Below, piece by piece: positions 41,729-51,036 of a stretch of 64,000 bases of DNA (within the stretch, counting starts at the first letter, position 1; every line of letters begins with the position of its first letter). Source of the stretch: Pseudobowmanella zhangzhouensis (GTDB lineage Bacteria; Pseudomonadota; Gammaproteobacteria; Enterobacterales; Alteromonadaceae); NCBI RefSeq assembly GCF_042662685.1, contig NZ_JBHSYO010000015.1, positions 124,001 through 188,000 of the forward strand, read 5' to 3'. Both the position numbers and the translations under genes were made by a program. Below the pieces are notes generated by a model. The model had not been told where the DNA came from. It saw only the letters and a program-made list of their open reading frames with translations, and did not search any database.

Positions 41729-43180
41729 GTGAGACGCTATCGCTTAACCAAGCAGGCAGGCATTGTTTTCGTGTTATGTCTGATTTTGTGCGTTGTCATT
41801 GCTTCCATCCTGTTCGTGCGCAACATGGCGGCCAATCAAAGCCAGCAGCAGCAACAATCCATCTCCCCCGTATTTACCCTGGTCGAAGAACAGCTGATCG
41901 CGCCGTTGCATATAGCCAAAACGCTCGGCACCATCGGCATCTATGACGAGTTTTTCGCCTCAGACACACCCGATGAAAGCCAGGTCGTTGCTGCCCTGCA
42001 AAATTACGCAAAGTTATTTAATCTGGAATTCTATCTGGCCCACGAGGGTAGCCGAAAACAATATAATTCAGATGGAACCGTATTCGATCTTATTCCCGGT
42101 GAAGTGTACTGGTATTTTGATTTTAAAGATCGTCCGTTGGATGTGCAGGCAGTATTGGGCAAACAGGCCGATGTACACCTTTACATCGATGTTCGTCAAA
42201 CCGGCATCAACGGTGAGTTTCGTGGCTTCGCAGGAGTGGGCAAAGGACTGGGTGAGTTTTTACAGGCCTTTGAACAATTTCGTCAAAAATATGGGCACGA
42301 GTTTGTGTTTGCCAATAATCGTGGCGAAATCGTACTGTCATCCCGCCATGAGCTGCTGCCAGAAAACCTCGAATTCAAATCCCTTAGCCAACTGTCCTGG
42401 TATGCCCAGTTTGAGCAGTTAGCCAATACCAGCGAAGACAGAAGTCATCTGGTCAACAGTTCGGGTGGTGACCTGCTTATTTCAGAATTCACCTTAGAAA
42501 GCCTGGATTGGCGACTTTTCATTGTGACACCGCTGGCACCGCGTCAGCATGCGGCCAGTAAAGCGTTTATGTTATACGCGCTACTGACCATGATAGGTCT
42601 GATTGTGCTGTTTAAACTGATTCAGAAGATCCTCTCGTTGTATTACCAGCAATTATCCAACCGGATTAATATCGATCCGCTGACAAATTTACCTAACCGC
42701 AGCCAACTGGAACAATACTTCGCGCAGATTCGGCCAGATTGCCGGGAGATCGCGTTGATCGTCGTCGATATCGACAACTTTAAACAAATCAACGACACCT
42801 ATGGGCACAATGCGGGCGATCAGGTGCTGTTAAATATCACCCGCCTGTTCAGTGAGAATATGCAGGCAGAGGGATTATTTGGTCGTTGGGGCGGCGAAGA
42901 ATTTTTATTCATTTTACCCGAGGCAAATCACCAACACGCAATGGAGGTGGCAACGCGTTGTTGTGTCGCCTTGCAGCACCATTCCACCGAACTGCCCAAA
43001 TCCCGGGTCCGGGTTACCGCCAGTTTTGGCGTCAGCCATAGCCGTCGCAGCGATGACGGGCTGAGCCTGCTGTTTGAACAGGCCGATCAGGCCATGTACC
43101 AGGCCAAACGTAACGGACGCAATCAGGTTGTCAGCGCAAATATCAACTCCCGAAGCGACGGCTCCCGAAGCGACGGCTAA
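41729..43180 (+). CDS. Membrane-bound GGDEF protein (probable diguanylate cyclase)
   Basis: With the GTG at 41729 (GAGGGA just upstream) this is 483 residues; an ATG at 41648 would add 27. A helix near residues 10-27 and a second near 288-305 enclose a periplasmic sensor region. The cytoplasmic domain has DPLTNLPNRSQLEQ, VVDIDNFKQINDTYGH and RWGGEEF, an intact GGEEF active site. The RxxD inhibitory site expected five residues before GGEEF is not present (NMQAEG in that region). It probably makes c-di-GMP, which commonly promotes EPS production. The last 38 bases overlap the convergent EamA gene. Confidence 0.88.
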   Translation: MRRYRLTKQAGIVFVLCLILCVVIASILFVRNMAANQSQQQQQSISPVFTLVEEQLIAPLHIAKTLGTIGIYDEFFASDTPDESQVVAALQNYAKLFNLEFYLAHEGSRKQYNSDGTVFDLIPGEVYWYFDFKDRPLDVQAVLGKQADVHLYIDVRQTGINGEFRGFAGVGKGLGEFLQAFEQFRQKYGHEFVFANNRGEIVLSSRHELLPENLEFKSLSQLSWYAQFEQLANTSEDRSHLVNSSGGDLLISEFTLESLDWRLFIVTPLAPRQHAASKAFMLYALLTMIGLIVLFKLIQKILSLYYQQLSNRINIDPLTNLPNRSQLEQYFAQIRPDCREIALIVVDIDNFKQINDTYGHNAGDQVLLNITRLFSENMQAEGLFGRWGGEEFLFILPEANHQHAMEVATRCCVALQHHSTELPKSRVRVTASFGVSHSRRSDDGLSLLFEQADQAMYQAKRNGRNQVVSANINSRSDGSRSDG

Positions 43181-44048
43181 GCACACCTTGCAATCGGCGA
43201 CTACGGTTAAGGGCAATACCCGCCAAGATCATTGCGCCGCCAGCAAAGGTCAGCGCAGAAATCTGTTCACTCACAAATAACACGCCCCATAAGGTACCAA
43301 ATACCGGTACCAGATAGGTTACTGACATCGCTGTTGTAATGCCCTGCTCGGCCACCAACGAGTAAAACAAGATATAAGCAATGCCTGTACAGCCAATTGC
43401 CAGCATAGCCACCTGCCACCATTGGGTATAACTGATCGGCTGCGTTGGCCAATATGCTAATGCAAAGGGTAAAAGTGCCAGCGTGGCATAAAACATACTG
43501 CCGACAGCAATTTGTAGTGATGGCAAGTCCTGCAAATGACGTCGGGTGAAATTCGCTGACCAACCGTATAGCCCGGTGGCGCACAGTGCCGCACCAATCG
43601 CATAAAGACTGTCCTCACCGGTACCGTGAATCTTACCCGCCGCTAACACCACCACCCCGGCAAACCCCATAATCAAGCCCGCAATTGCAGACAATCCCAG
43701 AGTTTCCCGTAGCCACACAAAGCCGATTAGCGCAGCAAAAAACGGCGCACAGGCATTAATGATTGAGGTATAGCCTGCACCGAGCTGAGGAGTCGCCCAT
43801 GCAAACAGACAAAACGGAATCGCGGTGTTGGTTAAACCCAGAATACTCAGGTGCTTCCAGTGCTGCAGACATCCTTTCACTGCGCGGCGCTGAATAATGA
43901 CAGGTAACAGCACCAATACGGCTAAGCCACAACGTAAGAAAATCAGCGCAAATGGACCCAATTCAGCCCCGGTTTCACGCATAAACAAAAACGAACCGCC
44001 CCATAATGCGCCGAGGAGCAGCAATTTTAATTGCCAGCTAAGCTTCAT
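43143..44048 (-). CDS. EamA/DMT family transporter
   Basis: A 301-residue inner-membrane protein with about ten hydrophobic helices in two EamA repeats; GALWGGSFLFMRE and GLTNTAIPFCLFAWATPQLGAG are typical of the first, and GCTGIAYILFY with VPVFGTLWG of the second. The ATG at 44048 overlaps the ogt stop (ATGA). The C-terminus carries RRFGSRRFGS from a tandem repeat. Substrate unknown; EamA proteins export amino acids or metabolites. It is the third gene of an alkylation-repair operon, which is unusual company. Confidence 0.87.
   Translation of the reverse strand: MKLSWQLKLLLLGALWGGSFLFMRETGAELGPFALIFLRCGLAVLVLLPVIIQRRAVKGCLQHWKHLSILGLTNTAIPFCLFAWATPQLGAGYTSIINACAPFFAALIGFVWLRETLGLSAIAGLIMGFAGVVVLAAGKIHGTGEDSLYAIGAALCATGLYGWSANFTRRHLQDLPSLQIAVGSMFYATLALLPFALAYWPTQPISYTQWWQVAMLAIGCTGIAYILFYSLVAEQGITTAMSVTYLVPVFGTLWGVLFVSEQISALTFAGGAMILAGIALNRSRRLQGVLSRRFGSRRFGS
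43147..43176. repeat. 15-bp tandem duplication in overlapping gene ends
   Basis: CTCCCGAAGCGACGG occurs twice in tandem (43147-43161 and 43162-43176), with two bases of a third copy. Fifteen bases keep both frames, so it adds SRSDG to the GGDEF protein and RRFGS to the EamA protein. Confidence 0.9.
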
Positions 44049-44494
44049 GCCTGTTCCAAATCCAGCAAATATTGTTTGCGCGTTAAGCCACCCGCGTAAC
44101 CCGTCAGGGTACCATTGGCACCAATCACCCGGTGGCACGGCACCACAATACTGATCGGATTTTTACCATTTGCTGCGCCCACGGCCCGCATTGCATTTGG
44201 GTTACCCAGTTGACAGGCCATTTGACCGTAGGTGCTGGTTTCTCCATAACCAATCGTCTGCAAAGTCTGCCAGACCCGCTGTTGGAAAGGCGTCCCTTGC
44301 GCGGCCAGTGGCAGGGAAAAATCACGACGCTGACCGGCAAAATATTCGCTTAATTGCTTGACCGCGTTTGAGGTCAACGTACTGGGACGCTCTAAAACAT
44401 GCTCGTCGGGATCAAACCAGATAGCGCATATACCGTTCTCATTGGCATCCACCCGCATCAGTCCCAGTGGACTGAGCCAAAATTCGTAATTCAT
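44045..44494 (-). CDS. ogt: Methylated-DNA-protein-cysteine methyltransferase Ogt
   Basis: A 149-residue suicide DNA-repair protein. IVVPCHRVIGANGTLTGYAGG holds the acceptor cysteine, and STYGQMACQLG with MRAVGAANGKNP forms the helix-turn-helix and Asn hinge. It transfers methyl groups from O6-methylguanine to Cys. ATG 44494 overlaps the stop of the upstream glycosylase (ATGA). It supplies the methyltransferase part that the upstream Ada-AlkA fusion lacks. Confidence 0.93.
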   Translation of the reverse strand: MNYEFWLSPLGLMRVDANENGICAIWFDPDEHVLERPSTLTSNAVKQLSEYFAGQRRDFSLPLAAQGTPFQQRVWQTLQTIGYGETSTYGQMACQLGNPNAMRAVGAANGKNPISIVVPCHRVIGANGTLTGYAGGLTRKQYLLDLEQA

Positions 44495-45825
44495 GCCAGA
44501 CTCCACAATTGTAAGGTCAGATAACTTCGCCAAGGAGAGCAGTTCGCCGCATTCACTCCAAGGTGCTTAACCTGTTTTTTTATCACTAAATCATTCTCCA
44601 ACCAGATATCCGGCTCACTGCATCCCCGTAACATCACATACTGACGAGTCCACGGACCAATGCCTTTAATCTCACACATAGTTGCCATGATTTGTTCTTC
44701 GCTAGCCGACGCGGCCAGGCTGGCAAAATCCCGCAGGGCGCGCTTTCTTGCTTCTGGCATCCTTAGCTGTTGGATATCACAGGCCAATACCTGTTGCGGG
44801 GTCGGAAATCCGCTACAGGGCATACACAAATTAACCAATTGATTCAGTAGCTTAACTGCCGCAGTTAATGACACCTGCTGACCTAAAATTGCGCGGCATC
44901 CCGCTTCGAACACACTCCAGACGCCAGGTATGCGTACGACATCCTGCAATGCCATATCCTTCAGCCCCGCGTGTTGCAGCGCCTGGCGAATAATATCGCT
45001 GGGGGCATCGCAATCCAGTACGCGTCGCACATTGGCCAACATCGCCGGCAATGTGGTTGCATCCCTTAACATCAGCATCAGTTGAAAGCCATTCTTCTGC
45101 GGGTCATAGGTGGCTGTTAGCGTGACCACATCATCTCCGGCACGGACAACCCGTTGATAACTGTTATCAGTCACCGTTTCCACTGCACTTACCGCACGTT
45201 TTGCCAAAAACGCCCGCACGAACGGCCAGTGATAACCCGCACTGCAGGATATAAACAGATGAACTGCATCTGCTGGAAGGTTTTTTTCAGTGCGGCACTG
45301 ACTGGGTGTCAGCGCAAATCGACGCTTAAACTGCTGTTGCAGACCACGGGCCGCCGAAAACCCACAAGCCAGTGCAATCGCATCAATACTCAACGCTGTT
45401 TGCTGTAACAATTGTTTAGCCAACAGCAAACGTTGATTGATCTGATATGCTTGCGGCGACAGTCCTACATACCGCTGGAACAGACTTCGCAAATAACGCT
45501 CACTAATACCCAGCCTGGCTGTCAAATCAGACAGGGTTTGCTCAGGCTGGTTACGCAGCAGGCGCAAGGCCCGTTGCACTGTTGTTTGATTACCCAACCA
45601 GGCATAAGACTGCGGCGCAGCATCCGGGCGGCAGCGCAGACAAGGGCGAAATCCCGCCTGCATGGCTTGTTCCGGCAAGGGGTAATAGCGCACGTTGTCT
45701 TCTTTAGGTAAGCGCGCCGGACAAATCGGCCGACAGAAAATCCCTGTGGTTAACACCGCCACCACAAATCGACCATCGAAGCGCTTGTCCCGCGATAGTC
45801 TGGCCTGTTGGTACTGTTCCAACAC
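44491..45825 (-). CDS. Ada-AlkA fusion: methylphosphotriester sensor plus 3-methyladenine DNA glycosylase
   Basis: A 444-residue protein. Domain order: Ada zinc domain with four Cys (FCRPICPARLP and RPCLRCRPD, residues 30-70), AraC-type HTH (ISERYLRSLFQRYVGLSPQAY, about 105-165), AlkA N-terminal domain (180-300), and HhH-GPD glycosylase (IKGIGPWTRQYVMLRG, then DIWLENDLV with the catalytic Asp, 300-440). It probably senses methylphosphotriesters, activates its own operon and removes 3-methyladenine. It heads the operon with ogt and the EamA gene, all linked by ATGA overlaps. Confidence 0.92.
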   Translation of the reverse strand: MLEQYQQARLSRDKRFDGRFVVAVLTTGIFCRPICPARLPKEDNVRYYPLPEQAMQAGFRPCLRCRPDAAPQSYAWLGNQTTVQRALRLLRNQPEQTLSDLTARLGISERYLRSLFQRYVGLSPQAYQINQRLLLAKQLLQQTALSIDAIALACGFSAARGLQQQFKRRFALTPSQCRTEKNLPADAVHLFISCSAGYHWPFVRAFLAKRAVSAVETVTDNSYQRVVRAGDDVVTLTATYDPQKNGFQLMLMLRDATTLPAMLANVRRVLDCDAPSDIIRQALQHAGLKDMALQDVVRIPGVWSVFEAGCRAILGQQVSLTAAVKLLNQLVNLCMPCSGFPTPQQVLACDIQQLRMPEARKRALRDFASLAASASEEQIMATMCEIKGIGPWTRQYVMLRGCSEPDIWLENDLVIKKQVKHLGVNAANCSPWRSYLTLQLWSLA

Positions 45826-45910
45826 ATCACACTCACACTGATTAACATGCTGACTAGTGTATCGGGTTTATGCTGTGAAGGTGCGCACAAATCGGCACTC
45901 AATTAAAAAC

Positions 45911-45934
45911 AAAAAGGCCAGCTTGCGCTGGCCT
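45911..45934 (-). terminator. Rho-independent terminator of speA
   Basis: On the minus strand an 8-bp perfect stem (AGGCCAGC/GCTGGCCT) with a TTGC loop is followed by a U-rich tail. It lies 7 bases after the speA stop. Confidence 0.9.
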
Positions 45935-45940
45935 GTATTG

Positions 45941-47887
45941 TTATTTCAGGTAGGTATATCCATCCAGACAGTTTTCATAGAAATCTGTCCACTTCACCCC
46001 TTCGCGCGGTTTAATCTCACCTTTCGAAACTTTCTTATCAATCAGGCGCTTGACCTGTTGAGCCATGGTTGGCGGGTGATATTGCATGATAGATAACACG
46101 TCATTGACCGATGAGCCTTTAACGATTTCTTCAATATAGAAATCCTGCGGGTCATCGTCATAACTGTAAATATGCACTTCGTTCAGACGACCAAACAAGT
46201 TATGCATATCACCCATCACGTCCTGATACGCACCGGTCAGGAACATACCAATAAAGTAATCCTGATTTTTCTTCAGCTTGTGCATCGGGATAACATCGCT
46301 GATGCCGGACTCACACACAAACTGGTCAATCTTACCGTCACTGTCACAGGTAATATCCACCAGCGACACATTCACAGTAGGGCGTTCGTTCATTCGCTGT
46401 AACGGAATGACCGGCAATACCTGATCGATGGCCCAGGTATCAGCGGCAGACTGAAACACCGAGAAATTACACAGATACTGAGATGACAGCGCATAATCCA
46501 GCTCCTGCATTTCTTCCGGGATAAAGTCTTCATCCGCCATACGCTCATGCAGTTCTGACATAATCTGCCAGTAAAGCGTTTCAATCTTGGCCAGCTCGTT
46601 TAATGACACTACGCGCAGTTTAAATGCAGACAATGCCTGCTCTTTATACTGAGACGCATCATTAAACACTTCCTGCAGACTGCCCCCTTCGGCCAACGCG
46701 CTGATTAGTTCACGCATATTGCGCACCAGCACATGTTCATCGTCTTCTGGCGAGGTATCGAATTCGGCATTATTGGCTTTGATTTCACCCACAATCTGGG
46801 TAATCACGCAGCTGTGATGGGCAGTGATTGCCCGGCCACTCTCACTAACCAGATTCGGATGTGGCACTTTTTCCAGATCGCATACTTCTTTAATGCCATA
46901 CACCACGTCTGCAACATATTCCTGCATGGTGTAGTTGCGCGATGACTCACTGGTTGACTGACTGCCGTCATAGTCAATACCCAGGCCGCCACCTACATCG
47001 ATGTAGTCCAGTTTAAAGCCCATACGGTACATTTCGGCGTAAATTTGTGCGCCTTCTGCCACGGCTTCTTTAACGGAACGAATGTCAGTCAACTGGCTAC
47101 CAATATGGAAATGCAACAGATTCAGACAGTGAATCATGTCGTTTTCCTGCAGGTAACGAGCCGCGTTAATAATTTCCGCAATGGTTAAACCGAACTTGGC
47201 ACGGTCACCGCCGGAACTCTCCCATTTACCACGGCCTTTTACCGTCATTTTGGAACGTAAACCAATCATCGGATCGATTTTCAGTTCTTTGGCGATTTTC
47301 ACCAGCGAGATCAGCTCAGAGAATTTTTCCACCACCACAATGATCTTGCGACCCAGCTTACGGCCCAGCAATGCCAGACGCATAAACTCTTCGTCTTTGT
47401 AGCCATTGAGGATGGTTAGTGAGTCCTCATTAACGTTATAGGCCAGCACTGCCAGCAGCTCGGCTTTTGAGCCTGCTTCTAAGCCATAATTGTACTCTTC
47501 ACCGGCCTCAACGATTTCTTCCACTACTTCGCGCATCTGGTTTACTTTGACCGGGTACACACCCATGTACTTACCCTGGAAACCAGATTCCTGAATGTTG
47601 TGGCGAAACGCCTTGTTTAATTGGGCAACCTGCGAGCGCAAGATGTCATGGAAACGCACCACTACCGGAAACTGAATGCCCTCTTCCTTGATCTCATCGA
47701 TGACATCCTGGATATCAATGCGCATCTCCGTATTGGAAGGGTCTGGTGTCACATGCAAATTGCCATTCGGGCCAACTTCAAAATAACCACCACCCCAGCG
47801 TTTTACGCTGTATAGACGCTCTGCGTCGTCAATACTCCACTTTGCCAATGTTTGCTTCTCCGCATACAGATAAAAATTTTTGCGCAT
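45941..47887 (-). CDS. speA: Biosynthetic arginine decarboxylase SpeA
   Basis: A 648-residue PLP enzyme that converts arginine to agmatine for putrescine synthesis. VYPVKVNQ carries the PLP lysine, LHFHIGSQL and DVGGGLGIDYDG form the PLP phosphate site, and VSESGRAITAHHS and GAYQDVMGDMHNLFG match SpeA. Length and end-to-end similarity are normal for the family. It stands alone, with a terminator downstream, and is divergent from the adaptor gene across 175 bases. No agmatinase (speB) is adjacent. Confidence 0.96.
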   Translation of the reverse strand: MRKNFYLYAEKQTLAKWSIDDAERLYSVKRWGGGYFEVGPNGNLHVTPDPSNTEMRIDIQDVIDEIKEEGIQFPVVVRFHDILRSQVAQLNKAFRHNIQESGFQGKYMGVYPVKVNQMREVVEEIVEAGEEYNYGLEAGSKAELLAVLAYNVNEDSLTILNGYKDEEFMRLALLGRKLGRKIIVVVEKFSELISLVKIAKELKIDPMIGLRSKMTVKGRGKWESSGGDRAKFGLTIAEIINAARYLQENDMIHCLNLLHFHIGSQLTDIRSVKEAVAEGAQIYAEMYRMGFKLDYIDVGGGLGIDYDGSQSTSESSRNYTMQEYVADVVYGIKEVCDLEKVPHPNLVSESGRAITAHHSCVITQIVGEIKANNAEFDTSPEDDEHVLVRNMRELISALAEGGSLQEVFNDASQYKEQALSAFKLRVVSLNELAKIETLYWQIMSELHERMADEDFIPEEMQELDYALSSQYLCNFSVFQSAADTWAIDQVLPVIPLQRMNERPTVNVSLVDITCDSDGKIDQFVCESGISDVIPMHKLKKNQDYFIGMFLTGAYQDVMGDMHNLFGRLNEVHIYSYDDDPQDFYIEEIVKGSSVNDVLSIMQYHPPTMAQQVKRLIDKKVSKGEIKPREGVKWTDFYENCLDGYTYLK

Positions 47888-48062
47888 TATAGTGGTTCTT
47901 GTCCGATCACTTAATAAATATTCAATTTTTTTGCATCATTTTTAGCTGAAAGACACTTTTCAACGGTTAATTACCTGATTTATTGCTGATTTTTGATACA
48001 GCACAAGACTTAATACCCTTCGACTGGCATATTGGATTAGTTCGCATCACAAGGAACTCAGC

Positions 48063-49175
48063 ATGAAAAAGTGGTTTGTGGTTGTCGTCATCCTGGTTAT
48101 TGCCGCCGTTTTCTACTGGCAACGCCCCCAACCCGTCGCTGTCACCACAGTTAACGTCACGCGTGCCAGCATCAGTGAGAAAGTTACCAATACCCGTGCG
48201 GGATCTGTGATGGCCTGCCAACGCAGTAAACTGTCCGTGCCGATTGGCGGTCAGGTGGTCGACATCTTCGTTAAAGAGGGAGATATGGTCAGCCAGGGCC
48301 AATTGTTGTTGTCCCTGTTTAATCAGGATATTCAGGCACTGCTTACCCAGGCAGAAGCCAGTGCCAGTGCTGCCACGCTTAATCGGCAAAGTCAGTGTAT
48401 TCTGGCGGATGCCGATCAGCGCGAGGCCAATCGTCAGGCAAAATTAAAGAAATCCGGTTTATCCACCGCAGAAATGGTCGATATGTCGGAGAGTAAAGCC
48501 CGCGCCAGCGAAGCAGCCTGTGCTGCCAGCAAAGCCGCCGAACAGGTAGCTCAGGCCAGTATAGAATTGCAACAGGCCAGTTTAAGTAAGACGCAACTTT
48601 ATGCCCCCTTTGCCGGCATCATAGCCGAAGTTAACGCCGAACAAGGTGAATTCGCCACCCCCTCCCCACCAGGCATTCCGACTCTGCCACTGGTCGATTT
48701 GATCGATAATCAGTGTTATTACGTGTCTGCGCCGATTGATGAAGTCGACGCCAGCGCGCTAACCGTAGGTATGCCAGTCGCAGTGCATCTTGATGCATTA
48801 CGCAATCAGCCTCTGCAAGGTCAGGTAAGACGTATCGCGCCTTATGTCTATGCGATGGAGAAGCAAGCCCGCACCGTTGAAGTCGAGGTCAGCATTCAGC
48901 CCGGCGACAGCCCTTTATTGGTCGGTTACAGTGCCGATGTCGAAATCGTCACGCGGCAAGCTGACAACGTATTGCGCGTGCCCACCGAAGCGATTTTCAA
49001 CCAGAATCAGGTGTTTGTGCTCAAAGATGGGCAGTTACAACAACGGGAAATTCAACTCGGCCTCAGCAACTGGCAATTCAGCGAGGTAAAGCGCGGCTTA
49101 AATGAGAATGAGCAGGTGGTGATCACCGCCGGACGCAGTGACTTGCAAGCAGGCATGGCTGCGGTGAGCCAATGA
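48063..49175 (+). CDS. Periplasmic adaptor (HlyD/MacA-like membrane fusion protein)
   Basis: A 370-residue protein with an N-terminal anchor (VVVVILVIAAVFYW). GGQVVDIFVKEGDMVSQGQLL is the first lipoyl half-motif, a coiled-coil hairpin of Ala/Gln-rich helices follows (about residues 100-180), and LYAPFAGIIAEVNAEQGEF is the second lipoyl half. Two cysteines in the hairpin (QCIL, EAACA) are unusual. It would link the inner-membrane ABC exporter to an outer-membrane channel such as TolC. The stop overlaps the ATPase start (ATGA). Confidence 0.88.
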   Translation: MKKWFVVVVILVIAAVFYWQRPQPVAVTTVNVTRASISEKVTNTRAGSVMACQRSKLSVPIGGQVVDIFVKEGDMVSQGQLLLSLFNQDIQALLTQAEASASAATLNRQSQCILADADQREANRQAKLKKSGLSTAEMVDMSESKARASEAACAASKAAEQVAQASIELQQASLSKTQLYAPFAGIIAEVNAEQGEFATPSPPGIPTLPLVDLIDNQCYYVSAPIDEVDASALTVGMPVAVHLDALRNQPLQGQVRRIAPYVYAMEKQARTVEVEVSIQPGDSPLLVGYSADVEIVTRQADNVLRVPTEAIFNQNQVFVLKDGQLQQREIQLGLSNWQFSEVKRGLNENEQVVITAGRSDLQAGMAAVSQ

Positions 49176-49837
49176 TCAAACTGCAGCAGGTAAACAAGTG
49201 GTTCAAAAGCGGCGAAGATCGCCTGCACGTGCTGAATGATATTAATCTGCAAATCGACGCCGGCGATTACCTGAGCATTATGGGCCCCAGCGGTTCAGGA
49301 AAATCCACTTTACTGAATATGCTTGGGCTACTCGATGTATTCGACAGCGGCGAGTACTGGCTTAACGATGTCGCGACGCATCAATTAAGTGAAGAGCAAC
49401 GCGCCGATGTACGTGGTCAACAAATCGGCTTTATTTTCCAGAATTTCCAACTTATTAACCGTCTGACAGCGGCCGAGAATGTCGCATTGCCCCTGATGCT
49501 CGCTAATATGGACAAAGCTGAACGCCAGCACACAGTGAGCGGAGTACTCAGTCAGGTGGGGCTCGCCGACCGCATGCATCACCTGCCCGGTCAGTTGTCC
49601 GGAGGTCAGCTGCAGCGGGTCGCCATTGCCCGGGCGATTGTTCAGCAACCGGCACTGATCCTCGCCGACGAACCGACCGGCAACCTCGACCAACATGCCG
49701 GGCATGACATTATCACCTTACTTGAGTCACTCAACCAACAAGGCCAAACCATAGTGATGGTGACCCATGATCAGGACATGGGCGCACGCGCCAAACGCCA
49801 TATCCGCATGGTCGATGGCGTATTGAGTGAAGAATGA
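49172..49837 (+). CDS. ABC transporter ATP-binding protein (MacB/LolD-like)
   Basis: A 221-residue ATPase. MGPSGSGKSTLLNMLGLLD is Walker A, QLSGGQLQRVAIARAIVQQP the signature, and LILADEPTGNLD Walker B. Sequence and size match the LolD/MacB ATPase group. It pairs with two FtsX-type permeases downstream in overlapping frames. The target could be an export substrate (peptide or lipid) or a lipoprotein; the adaptor upstream favours MacAB-type export. Confidence 0.92.
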   Translation: MIKLQQVNKWFKSGEDRLHVLNDINLQIDAGDYLSIMGPSGSGKSTLLNMLGLLDVFDSGEYWLNDVATHQLSEEQRADVRGQQIGFIFQNFQLINRLTAAENVALPLMLANMDKAERQHTVSGVLSQVGLADRMHHLPGQLSGGQLQRVAIARAIVQQPALILADEPTGNLDQHAGHDIITLLESLNQQGQTIVMVTHDQDMGARAKRHIRMVDGVLSEE

Positions 49838-51036
49838 AAACCTCAGATCTGCTGCAATTCACCCTGACTGTTTTTGTTCGTCACCGCTGGCGCACTGCCA
49901 TGCTCAGCACCTGTGTTGCCTTAGGGGTCGCCGCCGTGGTGCTGCTGACCAGTCTCGGTGAAAGCGCCAGGCGCTATGTGGCCAAAGAATTTGCCATGTT
50001 AGGGTCTGACATGCTGATTGTATTACCGGGCAAGAAGCAAACCAGCGGTGGCGGGATCCCCATGTATGCCTCCACCGTGCGCGACCTGACGTTGGAAGAT
50101 GCCGCGGCGATCAAACAGCTACCCGGAGTAACAGCCGTTGCACCCATCATTGCCGGCAGTGCCAACGTAGCGTTTGGCGCACGGAATCGTGATTGCATCG
50201 TGATTGGTAGTACGCGCGAATTTCTAACCGTCAGGCAGTTATCCATTGCCAGCGGACAATCACTTCCCGCTGATGCCGATAGCATCGGGCGGCCGGTGGC
50301 GTTGATTGGCAGTGAACTGAAAACCTCATTATTTGGCGAACAAAATGCGCTGGGTAAAATGTTGGATGTGGATAATTATCGCTATCAGGTCATCGGCATA
50401 CTGGCTGAGAGAGGCGAATCTCTGGGATTGGATATGCGTAATATGTTGATTATCCCGGTCAGAAGCAGTGAGGCACTGTTTTCCTCCGAGGCCCTGTTCC
50501 GCATGTTGGTCGACAGCCACCCGCAAACCGATAAGGCACAACTGAAAAACGCCATTTATCAGCTGGTTAAACAGCGTCATCAGGGTGAAGAAGACATCAC
50601 CATCATCACCCAACAATCGGTCATGCAGGCGTTTAATAGCATCATGCTGACGCTGACTGCGGTGGTAGGCCTACTGGCATCGGTCAGCCTGGTAATTGCC
50701 GGCATTCTGATTATGAATTTAAGCCTGATTTCGGTACAGCAACGCCGCGCTGAGATTGGTTTACTTAAGGTTCTCGGTGCCCATGCCGATTTGGTCGCCC
50801 GCCTGTTTGTCACGGAATCGCTGCTGCTGGTTGGGATTGCCGGATTATTAGGTCTGGGTTTGTCCAGTTTGATCATCTGGCTGGCGAACCAGTGGGTGCC
50901 GATTATTACCTTCGTTACGCCCTGGTGGTCACCGATTATTGCGATGTTACTGGCACTGCTCACCGCCTGGCTGTTTAGTTATATGCCGGCCAGACGGGCC
51001 GCTGCCATCGCACCGGTGGAGGCATTACGCCCATGA
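49834..51036 (+). CDS. MacB-like FtsX-domain permease, first
   Basis: A 400-residue permease with one N-terminal helix (RTAMLSTCVALGVAAVVLL), a large periplasmic domain (about 60-260), then three helices in an FtsX domain. IAGILIMNLSLISVQQRRAEIG and ARRAAAIAPVEALRP are characteristic MacB-type ends. In E. coli MacB the ATPase is fused to the permease; here they are separate. It overlaps the ATPase and the second permease by 4 bases each. Confidence 0.88.
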   Translation: MKTSDLLQFTLTVFVRHRWRTAMLSTCVALGVAAVVLLTSLGESARRYVAKEFAMLGSDMLIVLPGKKQTSGGGIPMYASTVRDLTLEDAAAIKQLPGVTAVAPIIAGSANVAFGARNRDCIVIGSTREFLTVRQLSIASGQSLPADADSIGRPVALIGSELKTSLFGEQNALGKMLDVDNYRYQVIGILAERGESLGLDMRNMLIIPVRSSEALFSSEALFRMLVDSHPQTDKAQLKNAIYQLVKQRHQGEEDITIITQQSVMQAFNSIMLTLTAVVGLLASVSLVIAGILIMNLSLISVQQRRAEIGLLKVLGAHADLVARLFVTESLLLVGIAGLLGLGLSSLIIWLANQWVPIITFVTPWWSPIIAMLLALLTAWLFSYMPARRAAAIAPVEALRP

